Shown: positions 46,893-55,894, counted from the first letter of the stretch. The stretch: DNA of 64,000 nucleotides from Pseudoxanthomonas koreensis_A (GCF_041890415.1 NZ_CP169056.1:1922001-1986000), one strand, 5' to 3'. Numbers and translations are program-made. The notes: generated by a model not told the origin, from the letters alone.

Positions 46893-49097
46893 TCAGTCCC
46901 GGGTCAGCCGCCACGCCCGATGGATGCGCGCGTTGCGCTCGAAATCCGGCGGGATGGTGGAGGCACTGATCTCCTCGCAATGGGCGAACTGCGAAACCGC
47001 ATCCTCGTCCAGGCGGAACCGCCGGAAGTTGTTGGAGAAGTACAGCGCACCGCCCTGGGCCAGCCGCGCGACGGCCGCGCGCAGCAGCCGCACCTGCTCG
47101 CGCTGGACGTCGAAATCGGCCGCGCGTGCCGAATTGGAGAACGTCGGCGGGTCGCAGAAGATCACGTCGTAGCGGCCGCGCTCGGCTTCCAGCCAGGCCA
47201 TCGCATCGGCCTGCACCATCCGGTGCGCCGCGCCGCCCAGGCCGTTGAGCGCCAGGTTGTCCGCGCACCACTGCAGGTAGTTGGCAGACAGGTCCACGCT
47301 GGTGGTGGATGCCGCGCCCGCCATTGCCGCCTGCACGCTGGCCACGCCGGTGTAGCAGAACAGGTTGAGGAAGCGCCGGCCCTTGGCCTCGACCGCCATG
47401 CGCCGGCGCAACGGCCGATGGTCCAGGAACAGACCGGTGTCCAGGTAATCGAACAGGTTCACCCACAGCCGCGTCCCGTGCTCGCTCACCACGAAGCGCT
47501 CGCCAGGCGGGCGCAGGCTGCCCTGCCCCGCGCGCGCGTACTTGCTGCCGCCCTTGCCACGTTCACGGGTCTTCATGGCGACCTGCACGGATGGCACCGC
47601 GAAGGCCTCGCGTGCCGCCGCCAGCACCTCGTTGCGGCGCCTGCGCACGTCCGCCTCGGGGATCTCCTTCGGCGGCGCGTACTCCTGCACGTGCAGGAAG
47701 GTGCGCTGCGCGCCACCGTCCTCGGCATAGACGTCGATCGCCGCCGCATATTCGGGGATGTCGGCGTCATAGGCGCGGTAGCACGTCACCTGTTCGGTGG
47801 CGCGCCAGTTGCGCAGCCGGCGCAGGTTGCGCTGGACCCGGTTGGCGACCATGCGCGCGCCCTCGGACAACTCGCGCGGCGCAGGGTCTTCGCGCGCCGG
47901 TGCCTGCACCGGGTCGCACACGATCAGCACGCACTCCAGCGCACCGTTGAAAAGCTGGTACTTCCTCGCAGCGCGCAGGCCGGTGGCGTGGGCCAGCTCG
48001 GCATCGCCGCACAGCAGGCTGGCGCGCCAGCCCGGCACCGTGCGCTGCAGGGCCTGGCCAAGCCGGCGGTAGAGGCCGCCATCGGCGGCCAGGCGCCGGT
48101 CGTAAGGTGGATTGCACACCACCAGGCCGCGCGCGGCCGCGGCCACCGGCAGCGCATCGACATCGCACGCCTGGAAGGTGATGGCGCCGGCCACGCCGGC
48201 CGCCTGCGCATTGGCACGGGCAGCGGCGATCGCCTGCGGATCCAGGTCGCTGCCGTGGAAGACCGGCCGCAGCGCGGCCAGGCCGGCGCGGGCGCGCACC
48301 CGCGCCTCGTCCAGCATCGCGTCCCATGCGGCCACATCGAAACCGGTCCAGCGGGTGGGTGGCGGCGCGACGTCGACCGGTGCCGGGGCGTCGCCCGGTT
48401 CGTCGCAAGCCGGAGCGGTCGCGCCGATCCTGCCCAGCCCGGGCGCGACGTCGGCGGCCATCAGCGCGCCCTCGATCAACAGCGTCCCGGTGCCGCACAT
48501 CGGGTCGAGCAGCGCGCCTGCGTCCGCACGCATGGCCGGCCAGCCACCGCGCAGCAGCACCGCGGCGGCCAGGTTCTCCTTCAGTGGCGCCTCGTGCCGG
48601 GCCGCGCGCCAGCCACGGCGGTGCAGCGGGCCACCACCCAGGTCCACCGACAGCGTGGCCCGGCCCTTGCGCAGCGACAGGTTCAGGCGCAGGTGCGGTG
48701 CGTCCACGTCCACCGACGGACGCTCCAGGCCCTGCGCCCGGAAGCCATCGACCACTGCGTCCTTGACCCGTTGCGCGGCAAAGCGCGCATGGGTGAGCGC
48801 CTCGCCGGACACGTGCGCGTCCACCGCCAGGGTGTGGCCCTGGCGCAGGTGTTCGTGCCAGGGCACCGTGGCGGCGCCGGCATACAGCGCCTGCTCGTCC
48901 GGGCAATCGAAGCTGGCCAGCGGCCACAGCACCCGGCTGGCCAGGCGCGACCACAGCACCGCGCGCTGCGCATCGGCCAGGGTGCCCTCGGCATTGACCC
49001 CGGCCACGGTGGCGGTGGCGCGCGCTGCGCCCAGCGCCAGCAGCTCGTCGGCGAGCAGGTATTCCAGGCCCTTGGCGCAGGAGACGAAGAACTTCAT
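46893..49097 (-). CDS. rlmL: Bifunctional 23S rRNA methyltransferase RlmKL
   Basis: RlmL/K fusion, 734 aa. The N-terminal THUMP and RlmL domain (MKFFVSCAKGLEYLLADEL) makes m2G2445, with LLDPMCGTGTLLIEGALMA and VVCNPPYDRRL. The C-terminal RlmK domain makes m7G2069, with LNLFCYTGVASVQAAMAG and VIFCDPPTFSNSAR. Both parts keep their AdoMet motifs. ATG 49097 overlaps the stop of the esterase-like gene upstream (ATGA). Confidence 0.95.
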   Translation of the reverse strand: MKFFVSCAKGLEYLLADELLALGAARATATVAGVNAEGTLADAQRAVLWSRLASRVLWPLASFDCPDEQALYAGAATVPWHEHLRQGHTLAVDAHVSGEALTHARFAAQRVKDAVVDGFRAQGLERPSVDVDAPHLRLNLSLRKGRATLSVDLGGGPLHRRGWRAARHEAPLKENLAAAVLLRGGWPAMRADAGALLDPMCGTGTLLIEGALMAADVAPGLGRIGATAPACDEPGDAPAPVDVAPPPTRWTGFDVAAWDAMLDEARVRARAGLAALRPVFHGSDLDPQAIAAARANAQAAGVAGAITFQACDVDALPVAAAARGLVVCNPPYDRRLAADGGLYRRLGQALQRTVPGWRASLLCGDAELAHATGLRAARKYQLFNGALECVLIVCDPVQAPAREDPAPRELSEGARMVANRVQRNLRRLRNWRATEQVTCYRAYDADIPEYAAAIDVYAEDGGAQRTFLHVQEYAPPKEIPEADVRRRRNEVLAAAREAFAVPSVQVAMKTRERGKGGSKYARAGQGSLRPPGERFVVSEHGTRLWVNLFDYLDTGLFLDHRPLRRRMAVEAKGRRFLNLFCYTGVASVQAAMAGAASTTSVDLSANYLQWCADNLALNGLGGAAHRMVQADAMAWLEAERGRYDVIFCDPPTFSNSARAADFDVQREQVRLLRAAVARLAQGGALYFSNNFRRFRLDEDAVSQFAHCEEISASTIPPDFERNARIHRAWRLTRD

Positions 49098-49645
49098 TGG
49101 CGGTGCGGCTCGCGCGAAAGGGATGTCAGCAACTGGGCGAAGGCGCGCGCGGTGGTTTCCACATGCCGGGCCAGGCGATGGCTGTCGTCCACCAGCAACA
49201 GGCGCGCGCCCCGCTGTCGCGCCCATTCCACCACATCGGCCGCCGGGATCAGTTCGTCGCGCCAGGCATGGACGATGGAGATCGGCACCGCGGCTGCATC
49301 CAGTTCGGGCAACGGCCCCATGCGCGTCGGCGGCACCATCAGGAACAGCGCACGGGTAGGCACCTGCAGCGAGGCCAGGGCAGAGACATAGGAGCCCAGG
49401 CTGGAGCCGGCCAGGACCACCGGCGTGCCGCGCGCGACAGCAGCGCCGGCAATGCCCAGCAGCCGCTGCAGGCGGCCGGGCACGTCGCCCAGGCGGCCCA
49501 CTTCAAGGCGCGCATCCAGGTCGGTGTAGTCCGGGCGTTCGGTGGTCCAGCCCAGGTCCTCGGCCACCCGCGCCAGCGCGGTCACCTTGGTCGCATCCGG
49601 GCCGCTCTCGAACCCGTGCGAAAGAATGCAATGCCCCTGCGTCAC
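49094..49645 (-). CDS. Small alpha/beta-hydrolase (esterase-like)
   Basis: A 183-aa alpha/beta hydrolase. The oxyanion loop is ILSHGFESGPDATK, the nucleophile is the Ser in AGSSLGSYVSAL, the acid the Asp of AWRDELIP, and the base the His in DDSHRL. The start is GTG 49645, which has an excellent GGAGG four bases before it; the ORF upstream is spurious. It is coupled to rlmL. Substrate unknown. Confidence 0.82.
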   Translation of the reverse strand: MTQGHCILSHGFESGPDATKVTALARVAEDLGWTTERPDYTDLDARLEVGRLGDVPGRLQRLLGIAGAAVARGTPVVLAGSSLGSYVSALASLQVPTRALFLMVPPTRMGPLPELDAAAVPISIVHAWRDELIPAADVVEWARQRGARLLLVDDSHRLARHVETTARAFAQLLTSLSREPHRQ

Positions 49646-49743
49646 GCCGCCTCCATCCGTCCTTATCGCGACCGGCGCGCACGCACCTTCCGCAGTCCTG
49701 CGTCGCCGATCCAACGCCCGGCGGCGATGCTAGCATCGGGCGC

Positions 49744-50310
49744 ATGCCACCACTGACCCGCCTGCAGATCATCGACGCGCCGTTGCCTTACGTGGCGCAG
49801 CTGGAGGCGCGGTCACCGGCGCAGGTGGACCTGGCCGTGATCCACTGCACCGAGCTGCCCGACCTGGCCAGCGCGCGTGCCTGGGGGGAGCGGGTGCTCT
49901 ATCCAAGTGGCACCGGCAACAGCGGCCACTACTACATCGACCGCGACGGCACGGTGTTGCGCTACGTGCCCGACGAGCGCATCGCCCACCACGTGCGCGG
50001 CCACAATGCACGCGCGATCGGCATCGAGCTGGTCAACACCGGCCGTTATCCGCACTGGCTGGACTCGCGCCAGCAGGCGATGGACGAGGCGTATCCGCAT
50101 CGGCAGATCGATGCCCTGGTGGCGCTGCTGCACGACCTGTCGGCGCGCTTTCCGGCACTGCGCCACATCGCCGGGCACGAGGACCTGGACCGCGACAGCG
50201 TGGCGGCCAGCGACGACCCGACGGTGCAGGTCCGGCGCAAGCTCGACCCGGGCCCGCGCTTTCCCTGGCCCAGGGTACTGGCCGACGTCGCCCTGCAACG
50301 CCTGGGCTGA
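49744..50310 (+). CDS. AmpD-like N-acetylmuramoyl-L-alanine amidase
   Basis: An Amidase_2 (type 2) protein, 188 aa, without a signal peptide, so cytoplasmic like AmpD, which recycles anhydromuropeptides. The zinc ligands correspond to His34 (AVIHCTE), His145 (IAGHEDLD) and Asp168 (KLDPGPRF). In E. coli-type AmpD the last two are ten residues apart; here they are 23 apart because of an insertion of about 13 residues. The start is ATG 49744. The promoter region is shared with the divergent esterase-like gene. Confidence 0.88.
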   Translation: MPPLTRLQIIDAPLPYVAQLEARSPAQVDLAVIHCTELPDLASARAWGERVLYPSGTGNSGHYYIDRDGTVLRYVPDERIAHHVRGHNARAIGIELVNTGRYPHWLDSRQQAMDEAYPHRQIDALVALLHDLSARFPALRHIAGHEDLDRDSVAASDDPTVQVRRKLDPGPRFPWPRVLADVALQRLG

Positions 50311-50354
50311 GCACGCTGGCGGCCGCGGACGCGGGGCCACTCCGGCGCCACCGG

Positions 50355-50360
50355 TATAAT
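50355..50360 (+). promoter_or_regulatory. tesB: Putative -10 box of tesB
   Basis: A perfect TATAAT lies 32 bp upstream of the GTG start. No recognisable -35 box is present, so confidence is limited. Confidence 0.5.
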
Positions 50361-50391
50361 CGGCTGTCCACTCCTGCCCGATGGTCAGCCC

Positions 50392-51300
50392 GTGTCCCCC
50401 GCCCTCGGTCCCGTCGTCTCCGAACTGATCGACCTGCTCGCCCTGGAGCGGCTTGAGCAGGACCTGTTCCGCGGCCAGAGCCGCGACATCGGCACCCGCT
50501 ACGTGTTCGGCGGGCAGGTGCTGGGCCAGGCGCTGGCCGCCGCCCAGGCGACCCTGGACAACGGCCGCCGCGCGCACTCGCTGCATGCGTACTTCCTGCG
50601 CGCCGGCGACATCGACCACCCCATCGTCTACCACGTCGATCGCACCCGGGACGGCGGCAGCTTCTCGGTGCGGCGGGTCACGGCGGTCCAGCACGGCAAG
50701 GTGATCTTCTTCTGCGCGGCCTCGTTCCAGGAACAGGAGCCGGGCAACGAGCACCAGCCGCCGATGCCGCAGGTGCCGATGCCGGAGGACATCATCGCGC
50801 CCGCACCGGCGCAGCCGGAGGTGATGGCCAGCCTGCCGACCAAGGTGCAACGCTGGCTGCAGCGCGGCGGCCCGTTCGAGTTCCGCCACGTGCAACCGCG
50901 CGACGAACTCGATCCGGTGCGGCAGCCGCCGTTCCAGCAGGTCTGGTTCCGCCTGCGCGAGCCGGTGGGCGATATCCCCTTCGCACTGCACCAGGCGCTG
51001 CTGGCCTACGCCTCGGATTTCCATCTGCTGGGCACGGCCAACCTGCCGCACGGGATCGGTTACTACTCGCCCCGCGTGCAGATGGCCTCGCTGGACCACG
51101 CGCTCTGGTTCCACCGCCCGTTCCGCGCCGACGAATGGCTGCTGTACGCGCTCGACAGCCCCAGCAGCCAGGGCTCGCGCGGGCTGGCGCGCGGCCAGGT
51201 GTTCGATCGCCAGGGCCGGCTGGTTGCCAGCACCGCGCAGGAAGGCCTGATCCGGGTGGCCCCGGACAGCGACGGCGCCGACGCCGCCAGCGGAGCCTGA
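50392..51300 (+). CDS. tesB: Acyl-CoA thioesterase II
   Basis: TesB, 302 aa, a double hot-dog thioesterase that releases fatty acids from acyl-CoA. YVFGGQVLGQALAAAQ, HSLHAYFLRAGD and the C-terminal LDHALWFHRPFRADEWLLY are characteristic. The start is GTG 50392; an ATG eleven bases upstream is in another frame. The next gene begins three bases after its stop. Confidence 0.95.
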   Translation: MSPALGPVVSELIDLLALERLEQDLFRGQSRDIGTRYVFGGQVLGQALAAAQATLDNGRRAHSLHAYFLRAGDIDHPIVYHVDRTRDGGSFSVRRVTAVQHGKVIFFCAASFQEQEPGNEHQPPMPQVPMPEDIIAPAPAQPEVMASLPTKVQRWLQRGGPFEFRHVQPRDELDPVRQPPFQQVWFRLREPVGDIPFALHQALLAYASDFHLLGTANLPHGIGYYSPRVQMASLDHALWFHRPFRADEWLLYALDSPSSQGSRGLARGQVFDRQGRLVASTAQEGLIRVAPDSDGADAASGA

Positions 51301-51302
51301 CC

Positions 51303-51830
51303 ATGCGCCAGATCTTTTCCAGCCAGCGCCTTGAAACCGTGGAAGGCGTGGCCCGGCTGCTGGAGGATGCAGGCATCGCCGTGCACATCAGCCAGCCGCG
51401 CTCCTACCACAGCGGCCGCAGCGGCCAGTTCAGCTATTCCGAGCCGGTGCAGGCAAAGCACCAGCCGGCCGTGTGGATCCGCCTGCCCGAAGACCAGCCG
51501 CGTGCGCGCGAAATCCTGCGCCAGGCCGGGCTGATGGCCACCACCCGCTCGTACGCCGACCTGCCGGACACGGCCACCGACCTTCCCCAGTCGCGTTTTG
51601 CCGGCAACGGCCGGCGCTGGGCGTGGCGCATCCGGCTGGGGTTGCTTGCCGTCATCGCCGCGGTGGCGGTGTTCATCTGGATGGGGACGGGCGACACCCC
51701 GGCACCCGCCGAGGCGCCAGCCGTGCAGCGGCCGCAAGCACCCGCGACCACGCCCGCAAACGCCGATGGCGACGAGGATGTGCGCGTACGCATCTCCCCG
51801 CCGCCACCGGCAAGCGACGACCGGCGCTGA
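51303..51830 (+). CDS. DUF2007-like single-pass membrane protein
   Basis: 175 aa. The first ~75 residues (MRQIFSSQRLETVEGVARLL, then QPAVWIRLPEDQPRAREILR) resemble the small DUF2007-type signal-transduction domain. One transmembrane helix (GLLAVIAAVAVFIWMG) and a Pro/Ala-rich tail follow. Similar xanthomonad proteins are sometimes called pathogenicity-like, without real evidence that I know. It starts at ATG 51303 directly after tesB and is probably co-transcribed. Confidence 0.75.
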   Translation: MRQIFSSQRLETVEGVARLLEDAGIAVHISQPRSYHSGRSGQFSYSEPVQAKHQPAVWIRLPEDQPRAREILRQAGLMATTRSYADLPDTATDLPQSRFAGNGRRWAWRIRLGLLAVIAAVAVFIWMGTGDTPAPAEAPAVQRPQAPATTPANADGDEDVRVRISPPPPASDDRR

Positions 51831-51845
51831 CAGGCGCCTTCCGCT

Positions 51846-52451
51846 TTACTGCGCCGGCGCATCCTTGAGCCGTGCGGGGCCGCGGCGACCATGGTCCTTG
51901 CTGCCACGGTGGCGACTGCGTGCCTCCGCGTGCCTGGCATGCGCGGCGTCGTACTCGGCCTTGCTCAGGCTGCCATCACCATTGCTGTCGGCCGATGCGA
52001 ACCACGCATCCCGGCGCTGGCTGGCGGCGGCCTGGTGGTCGGCGCGGTCGATGAAGCCATCGGCGTTGACGTCCATGCGCTCGAAGCGCGCGGCAAACTT
52101 CGCATCGGTGGCGGCCTCGGCCTTGCTGATGCGGCCATCCTTGTCCGCGTCCAGTTGCATGAACGGATGGCCGCCCGGCCCGCGGCGGCCGTGGTTGCGG
52201 TGGCCGCGCCAATGACGACGCATCTCGTCACGCTCCAGGCGGCCGTCCTTGTTTGCGTCCAGTGCATCGAAGCGTTCGGCCAGGCCCGGGTGCGCAGCGG
52301 CCTCGCTGCGGTCGATCACGCCGTCGCCGTTGACGTCCAGTGCGTTGCGCAGCTTCGGCGCATCGGCCTTGGCCGGCTCGGCCTGGGCCAGGGCGGCACC
52401 GGCGGTGCAGGCCAGCAGTGCGACGGCAAGCAGGGAAGGGATCTTGTTCAC
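51846..52451 (-). CDS. Exported EF-hand protein
   Basis: 201 aa with a signal peptide (LLAVALLACTAGAALAQA). Five calcium-binding loops with the DxDxDG pattern are visible: DVNGDGVIDRSE, DANKDGRLERDE, DADKDGRISKAE, DVNADGFIDRAD and DSNGDGSLSKAE. It is rich in His and Arg between the loops. It probably binds Ca2+ in the periplasm. The start is GTG 52451 with GGAG six bases upstream. Confidence 0.88.
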   Translation of the reverse strand: MNKIPSLLAVALLACTAGAALAQAEPAKADAPKLRNALDVNGDGVIDRSEAAAHPGLAERFDALDANKDGRLERDEMRRHWRGHRNHGRRGPGGHPFMQLDADKDGRISKAEAATDAKFAARFERMDVNADGFIDRADHQAAASQRRDAWFASADSNGDGSLSKAEYDAAHARHAEARSRHRGSKDHGRRGPARLKDAPAQ

Positions 52452-52608
52452 GGTGTTCTCCGGAAGGTCGTGGACTCGATGACCACATGAGGGAAAACGC
52501 CGCCCGCGCGCATGCGTTGACCGGCGGCCGTTGCCGTTCAGCCGGCAGCCGGTCGCGGCGCCTGCGAACAGCCGCGCTATGCTTGGCCTATCCGTCCACG
52601 GCACCACC

Positions 52609-53391
52609 ATGGGCAACGACTCCTTCCCGACCGACGACCTGCGCCTGTTCCATACCGGCGGCCATGCCTGTGGCTACTGGCCGGACCGCGCCGCGCGCGA
52701 CCTGGTGCTGGACCCGCGCGACCCGCGCCTGGGCACGGTCTATCCGCAGACGCTGGACTGGGGCTTTCGCCGCTCGGGTGACCTGATCTACCGCCCGCAC
52801 TGCAGCAACTGCCGCGCCTGCGTGGCGGTGCGCATCCCGGTTGCCGCATTCGTGCCCGACCGCAGCCAGCGCCGCTGCATGGCGCGCAACGCCGGGGTGG
52901 AGACGCGCATCGCCACCGCGCAACGCACGCCCGAGCACTTCGACCTGTACCAGCGCTACCTGGAAGCGCGCCACCATGGCGGCGGCATGGATGGCCACGG
53001 CCCGGCCGAGTTCGACCAGTTCCTGCTCGGCAGCTGGCCGGACACGCGCTTCGTGGAGTTGCGCGAGGCGCCGGCCGGCGACGCACCCGGCCGCCTGCTG
53101 GCCGTGGCGGTCACCGACCGCGTGCCCGGCGCGCTGTCCGCGGTCTATACCTTCTTCGACCCGGACCAGGCCACGCGCGGGCTGGGCACGCTGGCGATCC
53201 TGCAGCAGATCCAATGGGCACGGCGCGACGGCCTGTCGCACCTGTACCTGGGCTACTGGATCGCCGGCCACGACAAGATGGATTACAAGCGCCGCTTCCA
53301 TCCGCTGGAAGCCTTCGATGGCCGCGGCTGGCGGCCGATGCAGGGCCGGCCCGGCGCGGTGCCACCGCGTGCGGACGCAACCGGCCCCTGA
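52609..53391 (+). CDS. bpt: Aspartate/glutamate leucyltransferase (Bpt)
   Basis: About 260 aa. Bpt transfers Leu from Leu-tRNA to proteins with N-terminal Asp or Glu, marking them for ClpS/ClpAP degradation (N-end rule). The ATE-like N-domain shows HACGYWPDRAARDL and YRPHCSNCRACVAVR with a Cys cluster, and the GNAT-like C-domain has LSHLYLGYWIAGHDKMDYKR. I chose ATG 52609; ATG 52579 is possible. It depends on charged tRNA-Leu. Confidence 0.9.
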   Translation: MGNDSFPTDDLRLFHTGGHACGYWPDRAARDLVLDPRDPRLGTVYPQTLDWGFRRSGDLIYRPHCSNCRACVAVRIPVAAFVPDRSQRRCMARNAGVETRIATAQRTPEHFDLYQRYLEARHHGGGMDGHGPAEFDQFLLGSWPDTRFVELREAPAGDAPGRLLAVAVTDRVPGALSAVYTFFDPDQATRGLGTLAILQQIQWARRDGLSHLYLGYWIAGHDKMDYKRRFHPLEAFDGRGWRPMQGRPGAVPPRADATGP

Positions 53392-53447
53392 GCGGAGCGT
53401 GGGGGGCAAGCGCAGGGGGGCCAGGACTCGCCGCTGGCAGATTCCTG

Positions 53448-53475
53448 TTGACACCTGATATCAAATTGATATCTT
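53448..53475 (+). promoter_or_regulatory. SPFH operon promoter with central operator palindrome
   Basis: A consensus -35 TTGACA (53448-53453) and a -10 TATCTT (53470-53475, 4 of 6 matches) are separated by 16 bp. The perfect palindrome GATATCAAATTGATATC (53457-53473) fills the spacer and overlaps the -10. A repressor bound there would block the polymerase. The Arc-type protein of the operon is the likely ligand (inference). Confidence 0.7.
53457..53473. repeat. 17-bp palindrome in the SPFH promoter
   Basis: GATATCAA, a central A, and TTGATATC form an exact inverted repeat with 8-bp arms. It also contains the direct repeat TGATATC spaced by 11 bp (53456 and 53467), a form suited to a ribbon-helix-helix dimer of dimers. 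It is AT-rich compared with its surroundings. Confidence 0.8.
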
Positions 53476-53501
53476 TTAAACGTCAACTGGAGAGCGATGC
53501 C

Positions 53502-54383
53502 ATGAAAGAGCGTCAACTGGGTTCCGTTTCCGGCCTGTCGGTCCTGGCGATAGCGGTGTTGCTGGCGGTTTGCGCCGTCTGGCTGTTCGTATCCGGCGTC
53601 CAGGACCTCAACCGCGGCAACGACAGTGGCGGCTGGCTGATGGGCGCCGGCCTGCTGGTCGGCTGCGTGGTCATGGCCCTGCTGGCCGGCCTGTACACCA
53701 TCCAGCCCAACCAGGCCGCGGTGCTGAGCCTGTTCGGCAAGTACGTGGGCACGGTCAAGGAAGCCGGCCTGCGCTGGAACAACCCCTTCTATTCCAAGCG
53801 CAAGGTCAGCCTGCGCGTGCGCAACTTCGAAAGCGGCAGGCTCAAGGTCAACGAGCTCGACGGCAGCCCGATCGAGATCGCGTCGGTGATCGTGTGGGAG
53901 GTGGTGGATGCCTCCGAGGCGGTGTTCAACGTCGATGACTACGAGAGCTTCGTCCACATCCAGTCCGAGTCGGCGCTGCGGGCGATGGCCTCCAGCTATC
54001 CCTATGACCAGCACGAGGAAGGCCAGATCGCCCTGCGCAGCCATCCGCAGGAGATCTCCGAACACCTGCAGCGGCAGATTGCCGAGCGCCTGGACCGGGC
54101 CGGCGTACAGGTCATCGAGGCGCGCATCAGCCACCTGGCCTATGCGCCGGAAATCGCCCACGCCATGCTCCAGCGGCAGCAGGCCAATGCGGTGATCGCC
54201 GCGCGCACGCGGATCGTGGCCGGTGCGGTGGGCATGGTCGAGATGGCCCTGGCCGAACTGCAGAAGAACGAGGTGGTGCACCTGGACGAGGAGCGCCGCG
54301 CGCAGATGGTCAGCAACCTGCTGGTGGTGCTGTGCGCCGACCGCGGCACCCAGCCGGTGGTCAACGCGGGCTCGCTGTACTGA
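53502..54383 (+). CDS. SPFH/band-7 membrane protein
   Basis: 293 aa. Two N-terminal hydrophobic helices (residues 9-31 and 47-64) are followed by an SPFH domain beginning GLYTIQPNQAAVLSLFGKYV and containing GLRWNNPFYSKRKVSLRVRN, then a helical C-terminal part (LQRQIAERLDRAGVQVIEAR). Such proteins scaffold membrane microdomains. It is the first gene of a probable seven-gene operon. ATG 53502 follows GGAGAG. Confidence 0.88.
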   Translation: MKERQLGSVSGLSVLAIAVLLAVCAVWLFVSGVQDLNRGNDSGGWLMGAGLLVGCVVMALLAGLYTIQPNQAAVLSLFGKYVGTVKEAGLRWNNPFYSKRKVSLRVRNFESGRLKVNELDGSPIEIASVIVWEVVDASEAVFNVDDYESFVHIQSESALRAMASSYPYDQHEEGQIALRSHPQEISEHLQRQIAERLDRAGVQVIEARISHLAYAPEIAHAMLQRQQANAVIAARTRIVAGAVGMVEMALAELQKNEVVHLDEERRAQMVSNLLVVLCADRGTQPVVNAGSLY

Positions 54384-54392
54384 GGCCTGCAG

Positions 54393-54677
54393 ATGGAAGC
54401 GCTGGTGCCACTGCTGGTCGCGTTGTCGGGATTGCCGGCCCTTGGTGTCGCGGCCTGGTATGCGCGCGACGCAGCCGACGCGCACGTGCGCGGCATCGCC
54501 CTGCGCTGGGCGCTGATCGCGCTGGCGTTGCTGCTGGGCGCCTGCGGCCTGTACTGGGCCGCAGGCCACCAGCTCCGCACCGGCGCGGTGGTGCTGGCAC
54601 TGGTGCTGGCGGTCAATGTCCTTGGCGTCTCGCTGGTGATGCACCTGCGGCGCAGGGACCGGGGGCGTCAGGGATGA
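54393..54677 (+). CDS. Small hydrophobic membrane protein
   Basis: 94 aa with three hydrophobic helices (residues 3-22, 37-57, 62-83) and a basic C-terminal end (HLRRRDRGRQG). I do not recognise a family. ATG 54393 lies 9 bp after the SPFH stop, and its own stop overlaps the Arc gene start (ATGA). Probably a partner of the SPFH protein. Confidence 0.7.
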   Translation: MEALVPLLVALSGLPALGVAAWYARDAADAHVRGIALRWALIALALLLGACGLYWAAGHQLRTGAVVLALVLAVNVLGVSLVMHLRRRDRGRQG

Positions 54678-54853
54678 CGGAAAAAAAAGCCTATCCGCTG
54701 CGGATCAACGCCGAGGTCCTGGCCGCGGTGCAGCGCTGGGCCGACGACGAACTGCGCAGCGCCAACGCCCAGATCGAATACGTGCTGCGCGACGCACTGC
54801 GCAAGGCGGGCCGGCTGCCCAAACCGGACACGGGAACGGAGGAGGACGCATGA
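54674..54853 (+). CDS. Arc-family ribbon-helix-helix DNA-binding protein
   Basis: 59 aa. KKAYPLRINAEVL (DNA-contacting strand, then helix A) and SANAQIEYVLRDALRK (helix B) match Arc/MetJ-like repressors. The acidic tail is short (DTGTEEDA). It overlaps both neighbours by ATGA, so it is made with the operon. I infer it to be an autoregulator binding 53457-53473. Confidence 0.85.
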   Translation: MTEKKAYPLRINAEVLAAVQRWADDELRSANAQIEYVLRDALRKAGRLPKPDTGTEEDA

Positions 54854-55029
54854 GTACGCGCTGGCAGTACCAGGTAGTGGAAATCAAGCCGGGCATGATG
54901 GGTGGCCACAAGCAGGAGGTGGTGCAGGAAGCGCTGGTCCGCCCCGGCCAGCAGGGCTGGGAGCTGGTGCAGGTCGTGTCCAACGGGCCGATCGTGCCGC
55001 TGCTGGCCGTGTTCAAGCGCCCGGCCTGA
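54850..55029 (+). CDS. DUF4177-like small protein
   Basis: 59 aa. MSTRWQYQVVEIKPGMMG, a short central helix and GWELVQVVSNGPIVPLLAVF agree with the DUF4177 pattern of a beta-hairpin domain with the WELV motif. ATG 54850 overlaps the previous stop. Function unknown. Confidence 0.75.
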   Translation: MSTRWQYQVVEIKPGMMGGHKQEVVQEALVRPGQQGWELVQVVSNGPIVPLLAVFKRPA

Positions 55030-55039
55030 GGACGCCGCG

Positions 55040-55894
55040 ATGACCGGTCCGCGTGCCACGTTGCCTGCCGCATCCGCACCGGTGCCTGCCGCATCCGGGG
55101 CCACCGCGCGACAGGACCTGAAAATCGCCGTCATGTGGGGCGTACTGGCCGCGCTATCGGTTGCCGCGCTGGTGCCCTACCTGATGCAGACGATGCCGCA
55201 GTACTTCGCGCAGTTGCCGCTGCCGCTGGGGGCGCTGGTCGCCGTGCAGTCGGCGCAGGCCCTGGTGCTGATGGGCCTGCTGGCCTGGCTGGGCCTGCGC
55301 ATGGGCCATCGCGTCGGCCTGGGCAGCCCGGTGCTGCATGCCTGGCTGGTGCGGCGCGCGCAGCCGCACTGGGCGCAGTTGCGGCCGCGCCAGGCCGTGC
55401 TGCTGGGCCTGGCGGCCGGCGCGGTGATCCTGGCGCTGGCGGCGCTGGGCGACGGCTTCCTGCCCGAGCCGGTCAATCCTCCGGCCCAGACAGCCGCCGC
55501 CGTGTCCGCGTGGAACGGCCTGCTGGCTTCGTTCTACGGCGGCATCGTCGAGGAACTGCAACTGCGCCTGTTCCTGATGACCCTGCTGCTCTGGCTTGTG
55601 GCACGACTGCGCGGAAGCGCTCCGCCGCCTGCCGCCTTCTGGGCCGCGATCATCACCGCAGCGTTGCTCTTTGGCGCTGCCCACTTGCCGGCGGCAGCGC
55701 ATATATGGGGCCTGGATGCGACCGTGGTCGCGCGCACCCTGCTGCTCAACGGGATCGGCGGATTGGTGTTCGGCTGGCTGTACTGGAAGCGTGGGATCGA
55801 GATGGCAATGCTGGCCCACTTCGCCACCGACGTGGTGCTGCATGTGGTCGCGCCGCTGCTTTCCCCGCTGCTTGCCACGGGGTCCGCGCCATGA
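55040..55894 (+). CDS. CPBP-family intramembrane metalloprotease
   Basis: 284 aa with about eight hydrophobic helices. Motif 1 reads IVEELQLRLFLM (EExxxR), motif 2 has LLFGAAHLP, and a third His is in AMLAHFATDVV, together the CAAX-protease-like active site. In bacteria such enzymes process or protect against peptides, or act in envelope stress. ATG 55040 has GAGG upstream. It is part of the SPFH operon. Confidence 0.85.
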   Translation: MTGPRATLPAASAPVPAASGATARQDLKIAVMWGVLAALSVAALVPYLMQTMPQYFAQLPLPLGALVAVQSAQALVLMGLLAWLGLRMGHRVGLGSPVLHAWLVRRAQPHWAQLRPRQAVLLGLAAGAVILALAALGDGFLPEPVNPPAQTAAAVSAWNGLLASFYGGIVEELQLRLFLMTLLLWLVARLRGSAPPPAAFWAAIITAALLFGAAHLPAAAHIWGLDATVVARTLLLNGIGGLVFGWLYWKRGIEMAMLAHFATDVVLHVVAPLLSPLLATGSAP

